DNA of 64,000 nt from contig JADWQD010000010.1 of assembly GCA_016110215.1 (NCBI GenBank), positions 124,001 through 188,000 of the forward strand, written 5' to 3'. The notes under the pieces are model-generated. The model was given only the letters and a program-made list of their open reading frames with translations, searched no databases and was not told the DNA's origin. Positions 22,290-33,292 of this stretch are shown here, one piece after another (positions within the stretch are counted from its first letter, which is position 1; each line of letters begins with the position of its first letter). This DNA is from Capronia americana (Eukaryota; Ascomycota; Eurotiomycetes; Chaetothyriales; Herpotrichiellaceae). The position numbers and the translations under genes were made by a program.

Positions 22290-24038
22290 TCAGCTAGTAC
22301 AAGTGCTTGTGCCGGTTGCCTGCAAGGTGATATTGTCGAGATCCACGTCGAGCTCTGAACTAAAGTCCAGTGCTGAACAGTCAGAAGTAAAGACGAGATC
22401 CCCGGTGGCGTCAATGTTTGTAATCGACACAGTCCTCTGTGTATACGTGTTTCCAGAGAGGGACAAACCGTCCAGAGATACGGAATCATACTGGGTCCCT
22501 GCGATTGAAACACTAAGTGTACAGCTTCCCTCAATAACATCTGCAAAGGGCACAGAGTACCAATATGTGAGAGTGTAGTCGCCGGAAAGTGCTGGCAGGC
22601 TTTGCCTAATGCTGTTGACCTCTCCTCCATATCCGTAGAAGGTTCTGTCCCAAGGTAGATTAGCCATGCTGTTTATCGGACTACCTATAAGGTTGACGTA
22701 GGAAAGAAAAACTTACACGAAGATTTGACCATCCTGCGATTGGTAGGCGTTATTGTTGTTAGACTCAAAGTACGAGTCACCGGACAGAGTCCAACCACCC
22801 GCAGTTGCTCCCTGTTGATAAAGGGATCCACTTGGAACATTCTCGAAACTGCCGTCAGTGACAGGCGTCTGGATGATATGTTAAATTAATGCATATCAAA
22901 GAGGGCTTGACGTAGTTGCCATTGAGAAACTTACGCATGTAGGAGGTGGAGTCGTTGTAGTGGTAGTCGTTGTGGTAGTCGTTGTGGTAGTCGTGGTAGT
23001 CGTTGTGGTAGTCGTGGTAGTCGTTGTGGTAGTCGTTGTGGTAGTCGTCGTCGATGACGAGGAGGTTGACGTCGTGGAACTGGAGGTGGTGGGGCTTGAA
23101 GTCGTAGGACTTGAAGTAGTCGTGCTTGACGTTGTGATGCTGGAAGTCGTAGGACTTGAAGTCGTTGTGCTTGACGTTGTGGTGCTAGAAGACGTAGAAC
23201 TTGAAGTCGTCGTGCTTGGCGTTGCGGTGCTAGAAGTCGAAGGACTAGATATCGTCGAGCTTGTCGTGGAGCTGGAGGTGGTAGGACTTGATGTCGTCGA
23301 ACTGGACGTTGAGCTGGAAGTCGAAGGGCTAGATATCGTCGAGCTTGTCGTGGAGCTGGAAGTCGAAGGACTAGATATCGTCAAGCTTGTCGTGAAACTG
23401 GAGGTGGTAGGACTTGATGTCGTCGAACTGGACGTGGAGCTGGAAGTCGTAGTTGCAGAGCTGAAAGTCGTAGAGCTGGACGAGGAGGGGGAAACAGTGG
23501 TGCGGGAAGTTGTAGAGGTAGTGCTAATAGTGCTAGAGGTGCTCGTGTTTGTAGAAACGGTCGTCTGGGACCTGCTGGTTGCGGAAGATGATCGGGTAGA
23601 GACGCTTGTATGGGACCTGCTCCCGGCTCTTGTAGTTGTCCATGTCCCTCGGATTGTCGTCGTGCTTGGGATGTGTGTGCTTGCCGACGGGCTAGTATGG
23701 CTCGACCCTGTCCAGTTCTCGTCTCGGGATTTTGAAGACGTTGGAGAGCTCATTGGCAAGGAGCCGCTCCCACCGTCCGACCAGTCTGCCCATGGTCTAG
23801 GATCTACCTTGGAAACAGTTGATGGGATGGGCGAAGATGCATCCGACCACGGGATCCAAGCAGTCCCCCGGGTCGTAGGGGTAGCCGAGGCTTCACAAGG
23901 GCAGACATAGTGAGTCTTGAACCATGTTACTGTTGCTGTAACATCCGAGTTTGCCCAGGTGTCCCGAGAAGCTTGAGAGGCTCTGAAGGCAATGCTGAGT
24001 ACAAGGAACAAGGGCAATGAAAATACGTAAGAAAGCAT
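22290..24038 (-). CDS. Secreted Ser/Thr-rich mucin-like protein with C-terminal carbohydrate-binding-like domain
   Basis: There are three exons (24038-22935, 22868-22717, 22668-22290), with introns of 66 and 48 nt having GTAAGT donors and CAG acceptors, giving 544 aa. The ATG at 24038 starts a clear signal peptide (MLSYVFSLPLFLVLSIAF). A Trp-containing segment follows, then a long region of SSTTSSPTTSS-type repeats suited to O-mannosylation. Next comes an unbroken run of 34 threonines (codons at 23051-22950) and PPPTC. The last about 175 aa form a beta-rich domain (DGSFENV, TAGGWTLSGDSYFESNNN, then a Cys pair) resembling fungal CBM4/9-type jelly-roll modules. Such proteins are usually cell-wall or secreted. 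No GPI-anchor tail is visible. The repeats on the opposite strand give a false poly-valine frame. Confidence 0.8.
22950..23460 (-). repeat. In-frame short tandem repeats coding poly-Thr and Ser/Thr tracts
   Basis: On the plus strand a 12-nt unit (gtcgttgtggta) and variants recur at 22950-23051, coding 34 threonines on the minus strand with all four ACN codons. Further left-to-right, longer degenerate units of about 30-60 nt (gaagtcgtaggacttgaagt type) code the SSTTSSPTTSS repeats. The mixed codons suggest slippage of a composite repeat, not a pure trinucleotide tract. Confidence 0.8.
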
Positions 24039-25552
24039 TTCGAAATAACTTGACAAGTGAAAGTATTCGGTAAGGACTGAATGGTGCTACTACGCGGTAC
24101 TCGCCAAAATGAATGTGTTGCGAAGTATGCGGAACAGAAATCAAGAGGTTCGACGTACTTAGGAAGACATTTTCGCAGGCAGCATCAAGTACATATCGAG
24201 CATTGCGCGCTGCTCATGTGGCGGGCGCACATTTCGATGTTCAGCTGATCCAGATCTGCCATGCGGGCACAAACATATACACTAGTATCGCGAATCCCAG
24301 ATATTAGGACTAGCGACCCCACTGCATTAAGCAAAGACAAGATTTTTAAATCAGGAGAGATGCGACTATTAAAGGTAAAGACGTTCTCCACAGGAGCGTA
24401 AGTAGATGCTTTCGGTGTTGTAGCTGAAGTTACAAAACGCCACTAATCTCCCTTCAGGCGCGTGGCCTTGCCGAAGCTTTCTCCGAGCCGCATCAGTAAG
24501 TATGACGGCAGTGCAGCCTCCCATAATCTTAGCTGCAATGCCATCAAAATGCTGCCAATCCACGACGCCACACACCATTCGATCTACATCTTTCCTGTGC
24601 GCCTTCTCTCCGCATCAAGTAGATCAACATTCACCGCTGAGAACTGTGGTCTAAGCTGTGAGAAGGGTCCCAACTAGGAATATGTGGCCAGCCCTTGGGC
24701 CCACAAAATGCCGTGCAGGCGCAACTGACGCATCGGGGCGATGCTTTTCGTACTGAAACGAACTCTGGATGGCGGAGAACACCAAATACAACTGTTGTTA
24801 AGCTCAAAATCGAGATGGTCGAAATTGAGAGCGACGTGAGTCCGCTTGGGCTCCAGCAGGTCCCGTTTCCTGAACGCCGACGACGTCCTGGCACGCTCCC
24901 TGTTTCCAACGAGGAAATCGCACCAACATTCGTGCAGGAACTAAAGTCGAACCAGGCCGTTGAACCACCCATGTTCTTGAACTCGGCAGGCGCTTGAACT
25001 TTTGTGAGACTTGAGCCAAGCGATACGCATCTGCTTGTTACGTTATATCTGCCCGTATCTCGACATGAACACAATGCCGCCGGACTGAGTCAGTCGATCT
25101 CGCGAGCGGGCCATCTCAGTAACGGAGAGGGGATAATTGGAAGAGGTTCGGGACGCGCGAAGCCGTCGAAAGATCAGACCCGAGAATGAAAAGCATGAGC
25201 TTAACGTCGAATTTCGGCCCCGCATGCTTTGGTCTTTCCCTCTGTGTCGGGATTTTCAGGGATCTCAGTAGTTTCTGATGCAGAGAATTGTCTTACTAGG
25301 TTGACATGACGGTGTGAGACATACATAATCTGAAATATATATATCCCAAACCACCCCGACGCGGGAGCTGACCTGTCGTGAGGTTCAAGTTGCCTCTTCC
25401 AAGGTCGAGCCTCCCGAGATGTCAATTCTAATTTGCTGTGGCTGGCTCATATCATGAATCGCGGAGGAGGATGGATCACAGAGGAACAAAAAAGGATGTG
25501 GGAGAACGGCTGCGAACACAACACCTCCAACCGGGTGGATGATGGAAGTACG
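24039..25552. other. Intergenic DNA, no gene seen
   Basis: This holds the promoter of the mucin-like gene. A minus-strand frame at 24631-25074 (147 codons) has no family motif and no supporting structure. I see no RNA gene or mobile element. Confidence 0.5.
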
Positions 25553-25759
25553 CTACCGACTCGACCAAAGGCTGCTGAGCGCTGATTGTTGAGTCACTTT
25601 CTGAGATTGCAATATATATCGTCGTTGCTGAAAGAGGGAGGCTGGGAAGGCAGTAGTGAAGTGTTGTCGCGTTGGTAGTGGGTGCGCTGTGGGCGTGGGT
25701 GTGGCAGCGAACACTCGCTTCACTGCACTGGGAGCCACGCCAAGCAAGATGGTGGTCAT
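25553..25759 (-). CDS. Possible small protein with mitochondrial-type N-terminus
   Basis: An ATG at 25759 opens a 68-aa frame. Its first half (MTTILLGVAPSAVKRVFAAT, then RQHF and QQRRYIL) looks like a presequence rich in Arg and small residues and lacking acidic residues. Nothing beyond that is recognisable. It may be a first exon or chance. It stands alone in a long gene-poor stretch. Confidence 0.22.
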   Translation of the reverse strand: MTTILLGVAPSAVKRVFAATPTPTAHPLPTRQHFTTAFPASLFQQRRYILQSQKVTQQSALSSLWSSR

Positions 25760-25897
25760 AGCGCTGTCCGACAGGGAGCTACATCACTTGCCATGTATGC
25801 GTACGAGATGGCTCCCGCGAGACGAGGCTCAGTGAAGTCGGTCGTGCTCAGGCCGGACTCGAGTTTTTTCAGTTCGCAGTTTGCAAGGCTGAGGCAC

Positions 25898-26191
25898 CTA
25901 CGAGGAATTCCATCGGCCTATGATGTCACGTCTTGGCGACTTTCGCCAGCACACAGCTACATAGCAGTCAGTACTTTGGGAATTGGTCAGCTCTCCCTTC
26001 CTTAACAGAGTTATTTTGCCCTGTCCTTCTGTCAAAACCATCACGTGTGCGCGGTTGTCGACTTTGGCGATTCCGATGGCTATCCAATCGACGCCCTCGG
26101 TATGCTCAAGCTTCTTGTCTATTTCAAGTGGCTTGAATAGTGATGCATCGCCCTCGATTGTTGTTCCAGGCTTTTCATTTGTTCTCTCCAT
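25898..26191 (-). CDS. Unrecognised short frame with coding-like sequence
   Basis: From the ATG at 26191 the frame codes 97 aa, of which the first about 55 look protein-like (balanced charged and hydrophobic residues, for example HTEGVDWIAIGIAKVDNRAH). The end (KSPRRDIIGRWNSS) looks random, so an exon boundary or decay near 26010 is possible. No family is recognised. Confidence 0.25.
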   Translation of the reverse strand: MERTNEKPGTTIEGDASLFKPLEIDKKLEHTEGVDWIAIGIAKVDNRAHVMVLTEGQGKITLLRKGELTNSQSTDCYVAVCWRKSPRRDIIGRWNSS

Positions 26192-27291
26192 GCTGCAGCT
26201 GTCCGCTGTCGCCAAATGCCGGATCAAAACGTCCTAGAGACCGGTACAGAAAGTGTGTAGTTGGCGAGAAACGACATGGCTCTGGCTCCAACGATGCTGG
26301 CCCCAACTTTATGACCCTCGGACTGGTCAGGTCTAGCAGAATGGCAGAAAGATCGGCTCGAGCCGCCTGGAACAAAACATCGAGCCCCGAGGATGGTTTT
26401 ACGATTGTTTATACTAATGCTAATGTTACTAGGAGGTCGACCCTGGTACCTGGGCATCCTGTTGACTCTGTTCAGGTTGTCAGTTGGGGGCGGCTTTTGC
26501 AAGCGACGTGGTGGCTAATGCAGTGGATGCAGTACCTGGAGTATTACTCAAGGACCTACTTCTCAAAACAGCATCACGTAGTATTGCGTACTGAGTTGTA
26601 CATGGGCTTACCGAGAACAGCTATCTACCAATCTGGCGAATCTAACGTTCCATCTGACGCTCACCTATCCATCGCCCGGTACTTAGGCACCCATTAGGTG
26701 GTGCTCGAACAGAAACGGCGCCCCACCTACATAATTACTCGATGAAGCTACATCCTTCCTCCCTCTCCACACAATAGCCACGGCGCCTCCATACAGTTCG
26801 CTGCTCGGACTACCACCCTCCAGGCCCCTGAGTTGCGCAATCAAGGCCATCGATTGATCTCCGTATTACTGACACGCGCAGAGAAACAACATGGAAAGCG
26901 TCATGATTCAACAAGTATCAACTGCAAGTGGGGACGTCCATGTCCGAGAGAGACCAAGCTCTGACTGTGCTGCCTCCAAACTCGGCAGGGTACTTCCTTG
27001 AAAGGTATCTCTATTGTCTGTCGCATCCTGAGCCTCATCAAGGAAGCGACGCATGGCTGTAACCGTACAACATTCCGATGACCAGGCCCTTTAAACGCGA
27101 CTTGTCCATGATATGGCTTGTCCGTATCTACATTCCGTGAGAAGCACACTCGGTCGGAGCCTTGAAACCAGCCTCGTAGGACAGTTTCTATCATCTTTCC
27201 TGTTTGGCAGCATTTTACCTCTAAAACAACCATCCCTCCGCCAGCGGTGACATCGACAGACTGTCTCGGACAAAACCACAACGCAACCGTC
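26192..27291. other. Intergenic DNA upstream of the hydrolase gene
   Basis: Frames of up to 185 codons occur on the plus strand (26140-26697), but their composition and start contexts are not convincing. The right part should hold the promoter of the hydrolase at 27292. I see no repeat or RNA gene. Confidence 0.45.
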
Positions 27292-28131
27292 ATGTCGACT
27301 GTATCTTCCCTCCTCGCACCTGGCGAACACAAAGTCAGCCTCAACGACCTCTCCATCCACTACACCGTCCAAGGCTCTGGCCCAGTGCTCCTATTCGTCA
27401 GCCCGGGCTGGGGCATCAATCGCAGCCTCTATGCAACCACGCACCAACCCCTCGAAGAGCACTTCACCGTCATCTACCTCTCCCCTCGAGGCTGCGACGG
27501 GTCCGAGCGCCCGGCCTCTGCCTCCCTCATGCTCTCCCGGTACACCGCGTCCGATATTGAGGAGTTCCGCAAACAGCTCGGCATCGAGCAGTTGGATGTA
27601 GCCGGCCACTCCGACGGCGGCGTCCTCGCCCTCGCCTACGCCATCTACTACCCTTCGCATGTCCGGCGGCTCATCGCGATCTGCACGAACCTGCTCGGCT
27701 ATCAGCGCAAGGACATGTCTTTCTGGGTGGAATTTAACCGCATCTACGAGGCCATGGATCCGCAGGACGACGATGCATTTAAGCAGTTCATGCTCGACGC
27801 GTTCCACTTGTATTTCTACAAGCCGGAGCTACATGTGTCGAAACTAAAGGACATGTGGACCGGGAAGCCGAGTATCTGGGCGAGAGGCGCGAGACATGGG
27901 AGCGAGCGGGAGGACGGCTGGATGATGGAGAGGGAGTTGGGGAAGATTGAAGCCAAGACATTGGTGCTTGCAGCAAAGCAGGACCGATGTTGTGCACCGG
28001 AGGTTAGTGAGGTCGTTGCGAGTGGAGTGACGGATAGTACGCTTGTGTTGTTGAACGAATGTGGGCACTTACCGTGGTTGGAGGCCAGGGAGGAGTACTT
28101 TGATGTGTTGGTCAAGTTCCTGAAGGAGTGA
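27292..28131 (+). CDS. Alpha/beta hydrolase, proline-iminopeptidase-like
   Basis: Single exon, 279 aa. The first ATG in frame is 27292. The fold is an alpha/beta hydrolase: SPGWG (37-41) is the oxyanion-hole loop, Ser107 is the nucleophile in GHSDGG, Asp231 lies in AAKQDRCC, and His259 lies in NECGHLPW. The short cap region (about 130-210) is helical. There is no signal peptide, so it is probably cytosolic. Relatives include proline iminopeptidases, haloperoxidase-like esterases and secondary-metabolite hydrolases, so the substrate cannot be predicted. Third-position C/G use is high, unlike the surrounding DNA, which supports a real gene. Neighbouring genes give no pathway hint. Confidence 0.87.
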   Translation: MSTVSSLLAPGEHKVSLNDLSIHYTVQGSGPVLLFVSPGWGINRSLYATTHQPLEEHFTVIYLSPRGCDGSERPASASLMLSRYTASDIEEFRKQLGIEQLDVAGHSDGGVLALAYAIYYPSHVRRLIAICTNLLGYQRKDMSFWVEFNRIYEAMDPQDDDAFKQFMLDAFHLYFYKPELHVSKLKDMWTGKPSIWARGARHGSEREDGWMMERELGKIEAKTLVLAAKQDRCCAPEVSEVVASGVTDSTLVLLNECGHLPWLEAREEYFDVLVKFLKE

Positions 28132-28686
28132 ATATGGAGGTGGAAGGTCTTGAAATTTCCTCGCGAGTAGTGTTCTTGTTGACTCCGAGGCGATTTTGTC
28201 GCACGAACAATCTTAGCCCCAGTCGCATTGCAACTTCTCGACCACACCGATGCGCAATTTTACCGGCTGTAACATTCTGTACGTGTGAGATTTCGTCGTA
28301 CGTAGACCGCACTGATCGAATCATATGCGCGCCCTACCGTGGAAAAATAGATACAGTGCCCAATGATGAGCAAGCTTCGGCAGCCGGAACCCAATGAACG
28401 AAGGCTCCAAAATCGGGTTTCTGGGAGCTGAGAAATTCCCGCAAGGTACTCGGTACATAGTATGAGACGAACAAACATGACTTAGGCCGATGGCCGGACT
28501 TGTCCTCCAAGCTGATTCATCCAATCCGCTGACGGAGCTCGCATGGCTGGTTGCTGCTTTTTTTTCGGAGATGCGTGGTTTTCGGTGCAGCAGGCAGGGC
28601 GTGAAGCGCGACTTATGACGCAATGCGCGAGCAGAGCCTCGCTCGACTTTTTCTCAAGGCTTAGATGAGCTTGTCGACATGTGGTG
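28132..28686. other. Intergenic DNA between hydrolase and small-peptide gene
   Basis: Two genes point in the same direction across this gap. It should hold the hydrolase 3' end and upstream elements of the small-peptide gene. No coding region is supported. Confidence 0.5.
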
Positions 28687-28899
28687 TATATATGGGGGTC
28701 GTGCGATCGTGTTTGAGCGTCTGTTCTCCAGCATCAACTCGATACAAACAACCACAATTATAAGCTTCAGTGCTGCAACTCAACAAACAGACCAGAACAA
28801 GCGATATCTAAAGAAGAGGGTCTTTCCAAGTCAACTCTACAAACTCCGCAAACAACACAAACAGTCCAAACCCAACAACAAAAACCAACAGAACTCATC
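28687..28899 (+). promoter_or_regulatory. TATA box and A/C-rich 5' leader of the 78-aa peptide gene
   Basis: A TATATAT box at 28687-28693 lies about 207 nt before the ATG at 28900. From about 28730 the leader is strongly A/C-rich with many CAA and AAC triplets and few G, as in leaders of highly expressed fungal genes. It ends in a good start context (CATCATGG). The role is inferred from layout. Confidence 0.55.
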
Positions 28900-29136
28900 A
28901 TGGTTGCCATTAAGAAATACATCCCCAAATTCCTCCTCCCCACCGACGAGCCCCAAACCCCGGGTCCTATCTACGACGTGCCCGTGCGCCATGATGCCGT
29001 CTCTGCTTCGCGCAACAACAGCGTCGTGAACCAAGACGCCGAGCGGAGGAGGAGTTCCGCCGCGTCCCAGGAAAGGAGGGAGAGTTGGCACCCTGGCATG
29101 GCATTCCAGGGCATGAAGGAGCGTTTGCACCTGTAA
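28900..29136 (+). CDS. Small hydrophilic protein, 78 aa, unknown function
   Basis: The ATG at 28900 follows a TATA-containing promoter and an A/C-rich leader. The protein starts with a basic amphipathic stretch (MVAIKKYIPKFLLP), then TPGPIYDVPVRHD, an Arg/Ser-rich middle (ERRRSSAASQERRES) with likely phosphorylation sites, and ends WHPGMAFQGMKERLHL. There is no signal peptide or membrane helix. I do not recognise a family. The short length, strong promoter and basic Ser-rich core suggest a stress- or development-induced protein, but this is only inference. Confidence 0.6.
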   Translation: MVAIKKYIPKFLLPTDEPQTPGPIYDVPVRHDAVSASRNNSVVNQDAERRRSSAASQERRESWHPGMAFQGMKERLHL

Positions 29137-30029
29137 GCGCGCGACAGAGCGAGTAGTCAATTGGCGACGCAGGCCGTGGGGGACGATTTCTCAGTCATGT
29201 CCAGCAAGCGATTTGGAGCGACTTTGTAACAATATTCGGGACGGATAGTGTCCTGCTTGTACTCGTATAATTAATTGTACAGTAACGAATAATGGCCATG
29301 GCGCCAAATCAACATGATTCACACGCCTGGTTCTTCTGGCGGAAATTCTGAACGGAGGCGCAGTTTCGTCTGATAAACCAAGCTATCCTATTGTACTGTA
29401 TGTTATCTCTGCCTCTTCAACAAACTCTCACCACCTCTCAGACGCGGTCCTGCCCCAAAGACAGTCAGCTCTTACTTGGCTTCTCAGTCTGCATGTTCAT
29501 TCCAGTACCTCTTGTGCGTTTAGAACCGAATGAACGACGTATCAACAGGAGAAGGATCTTTTTGAGCAAATCGGCGTGTGTGCTTCATGAAGATCCGGGG
29601 GTTGAGCATGGGCTGTGCTGTGCTGGCATGCTGCGCCCGCGGCCACCACGAGCCAACCAGCCGCATGTTCGCTTGGAGAGCCTCATTTCCTACGCCCTAC
29701 ACTCTCTACCGCTCACCCCGTGCACAATGAGTCCTATACTCCGTACTGATGGCGAAAATCTTCAAATTGATATTTTACGCTTTTGACTTCCTTGCCGGCA
29801 CGCCGAGTCCATAGTCTCATCTCCTCGAAAGGTTTGAGTATGCCAGATATTCTGAAACCATCTTGCCAGAAGTACGGAGTAAGGCTGAACCTGACGACCC
29901 CATGCTCAACCGGTTTCAGATTTGGCCCCTTCAAAGCTAGGCAACTGCAAGTACAAAGACCACATCGTTTCGCTCCCTGACACTTTCAATTGACCTCACG
30001 GTACGAGATGAACCTTCGATATCGATCTG
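29137..30029. other. Intergenic DNA
   Basis: About 0.9 kb between two plus-strand genes. An AT-rich part near 29265-29290 may include the 3' end of the small-peptide transcript. A 131-codon frame at 29391-29786 has no features of a real gene. Confidence 0.5.
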
Positions 30030-32772
30030 ATGGATCACCTACCCATCCCAATCGACAGGCAACGCCCTTCGCGCCCAGTCCTCGGCTTTGGGTACTTCGA
30101 TATCCCGTTCCTGGGCCAAGTTGGCGAGGTTGGGGATGACTTCTACACCTACGCTGTCACTCACAAGATCGTGAATGATGACGGCGATCATTCTCTGCAC
30201 TTGGATGATCTGGAAGATCTGGACGATGCTGACCTCTACTTTGCAAGGGTACAAGCTTGGCTTTACTTCGGCCTCATTCGCGACACATTCGGCGCGTCGG
30301 TGAATCCCGAAGACTTCATTGCTGTTAATGCTACGACGGAGGAGCGGATAATCAACTCCGCCAAACTGAAAGACCTCATGTCGGAGTGGCGCGGCTGTGT
30401 TTCTAAAATGTCCAAGGAAGCCAGTACCGCGGAGATCGAACGCATCAAACAGTCGACTACAGCAGGCTGGCGATTCTGCGACCGTGCCGATCACTTCGGA
30501 CTACCTCTCACTGAGCAGCATATGCTAGTCCTTTCCTCCATACGCGTTCTCATATCCTCGATCTGGGGGATGCTGTGGGCTGGCGACGTGGGTGCTGGAA
30601 ACCTGAACGAGGACTGTCGAATATCGATTGATGTTATTAAGTGGCCACGGCTACCAGCATCTTATCGCCCTCTGGCATTGCTCATGACTGAATATGGCTG
30701 GTGTCCCCACGAAATCCTGAGGCTCCTCGGCACGTACCATCTCACCACAGTCTGGACAATGACGTGCCTGCTCCAAAGAATACCTGCTCAACTTGACCAT
30801 GAGCGGTGCGCCGGCGCCATCAAATGCGTTGCACGCGACGTGAACCCAGCTGATCATCAGGCTCAACATGTGACTAATGATTGCAATTGCGAAGCCGTGG
30901 GACCAGATATTGAGCAAGTGAAGGCGATCCTCAGAGGCGGGGGCATTCCCTTGATAAGATGTAAGGTCTCGGATGATAGCCAGCCGACCTTCAAAGTGAT
31001 CACTGCCAAAGGCGTCAAACGGCACATTGCCTTTAGCCACGTCTGGGCGGATGGTATCGTCATACCGAAGCAGAACAAGGTCTTCAGATGTCAATTTCTC
31101 AAGCTCGCCTCCTACCTGGAGAAGGCTCGTGTGGATGTGCAAGCAGAGAGGCTGTTTGCTTTCCTCCCAATTGCCCCATTCTTGGCCCGTCATGTCTTCA
31201 AGGGACCCAAATCATTCGATATCTGGTTGGACATTTTTTGCATTCCGTCAGTTCTTCACGCAGACTCGGAGGGACTGAGGAGGCAGGCAATATCGCGCAT
31301 CTGTGAGTATATCTCTGCGGGAAAGGCGCTACCTTTTCCCAGGCCTACACAGTCATCGCTCTCTGGGCATTCACACAAGCTAACGAATATCCACAGACTC
31401 CGTCTTCGCAGCAGCGGAAGCCGTTCTGATCGTCGACAAATCTTTGACTGATGTAAAGGACAGCGATATGCCGACCACAGAAGTTATGGCAAGGGTTGCA
31501 TCTTCGGGCTGGATGACGCGTTGCTGGACTTTCAGTGAGATGTCGCTTGCTCAAAAATCGATCGCGCTGTTCTGTGTAGGTGACAGGGTCATTCGGTATG
31601 CGGATTTCGAAGAGTACAACAAAGCTGTCAAGGCACTTGATATGCCTTCCCGAAGCTTGTTTCGTGACCTGCGGCATGCTGCATTCAGCCCGTTCAACGT
31701 TGCATGGATTGCTTCACAGGCAGTGGTGTCAGAATACGTCGCGTTCGGCTTGGTCTGGAACTCATTGTCAGCTAGGTCCACATCGTGGCCAGAGGATGTG
31801 TGGGGGATCATGGCCACGCTGCTCGGCTTCAGCGGCAAGGAAATCATGACTCTCCAGGAGCGCGATCGACTGCCAGCCATGATGAAGGAGCTGCCCAAAA
31901 TTCCGGCATCTTTTTTCTTCCGCGATCTTCCACGCTCAGCTTCCGCCCCGGCGCAAATGAGGTGGATTCCCACTAGGGTCCAAGGCGTTATACGAGATCC
32001 CGACGGGACCTTTGCCTTTGCAGAAGGCGGAATCGTTTTCCCCAAGAGCTTGAACCTCAAGTTCCTTTTATCGTTCACCACGACGCCTCCCCGGTCATTT
32101 TCATTTGAGTTCGACCACGAAGACTTATCGGCCAGACCTGACCTTCTACAGATCAAGTTCCAGATCACCCTTCATGATCACGACGCAGTAGTGCAACACG
32201 CCGGCAACGATGCGCAAATCTGCATCTTGCTCCCTAGGAATCAAGTCCAATCCGGCGACAGTGACACGGCCTACATCAGCGGGATCGGCTGCGCCCTTCT
32301 TGTGACCAAGATCCGCACAGACTCCACCGTCGAAGCCGACTTTCTGTCCTCGTTGTCTTACCGATTTGGCACCGAAAAACAATCGTGCCACCTACGAGCC
32401 CACCACGCAGGACCGAATGTCCTCCTCCGATGCGACCGCGAACAATGGTACCAAGCAAAGCTGAGGAGAAAGAAGCACTCACTCGCACCATGGACGTTGT
32501 CGAGGATTCTTTACTTTGGCGTACCTGCTGTCCTCGTTTTCGTCATGGCCTCCACCATGATCCCGCTCTGGATATGGTACAGCGTGACGGACCAGCCATT
32601 CAGGGTCCAGGAAATCTTGGTCCTCTCGACCTGTGGGTTCGCGCTTTTCATCGTCGCTGTGATGATGGTCGTACTCTTCCAAGAGAATGTCCTGTTCCGA
32701 AATTGGGTTGATAGCTTTCAGAATGAGGGACAACCAAAGAGGTGGTGGAAGAAAATTATGCCATTGTGGTAG
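30030..32772 (+). CDS. HET-domain protein with two C-terminal transmembrane helices
   Basis: There are two exons, 30030-31302 and 31397-32772, with a 94-nt intron (GTGAGT donor, GCTAAC branch, CAG acceptor), giving 882 aa. The heterokaryon-incompatibility domain is split across the intron: FSHVWADG (about 334-341), WLDIFCIPS (about 399-407), AVLIVDKSL and WMTRCWTFSEM (about 463-473). HET domains trigger cell death or growth arrest after non-self recognition between hyphae. The region before the domain (1-330) is not recognisable. Near 794-818 and 833-855 are two hydrophobic helices, followed by a short tail, so the protein may be membrane-anchored. Reading the two open frames as separate genes would cut the HET domain in half. 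Confidence 0.85.
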
Positions 32773-33292
32773 GTGGTGATGCCCCGATGCCAATCAGGAT
32801 GGGCTGCAGATATGGCGGCTACCAGCGTCGGTTCGGAGCAGTCAAGCATTGCATGACATAGTCGCAAGCGGAGATCGATGATGTTCAAGGAAACAAGAAA
32901 CAGCATAATGAAGTCTTTGATATGTTGGCATGTGCCCTGATGAAGTATTCCCTGCCCATCGTGAAGGATCGAAGTGACTGGGGCACCTCGGCGACCACTC
33001 GCCCACAGAGCCGCCTACGTAGCGATGGGGGCGCCAAGGTCTAGGCATCGCGGGTGGCTAGGCACCGCCCCCGCAAATACCAGCAGGCACTGCTGGGCTT
33101 AGCTAGGGACGCTTGAGGCGCCCAACCACGCTAGCAGCCTTGGACTGTGGCGATTTATATGCTTGGTCTTTTTTCTCTTTCGACTTCCATCCCATCACCA
33201 TTGGAATCCACGTATAATTGAACAAATACTTCCTCACTTGATTTTTCAGAGGTAAACTGATCTGGGGGATTCTTTCAAGGGAAGCAGTAATT
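32773..33292. other. Intergenic DNA upstream of the F-box gene
   Basis: About 520 nt. A pyrimidine-rich segment (33170-33195) precedes the F-box start and probably belongs to its promoter or leader. No gene is seen. Confidence 0.5.

Noticed and set aside
22960..23910. A 316-aa plus-strand protein starting with poly-valine.
   Set aside because: It is the reverse reading of the threonine/serine repeat array in the mucin-like gene, which has a signal peptide, introns and a folded domain.
24631..25074. A 147-codon minus-strand frame as a gene.
   Set aside because: It has no motif, a random-looking composition and a similar-sized frame on the other strand.
30030..32772. Two overlapping genes or a frameshift in the first HET locus.
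   Set aside because: A 94-nt intron with a consensus donor, branch and acceptor rejoins the HET domain exactly.
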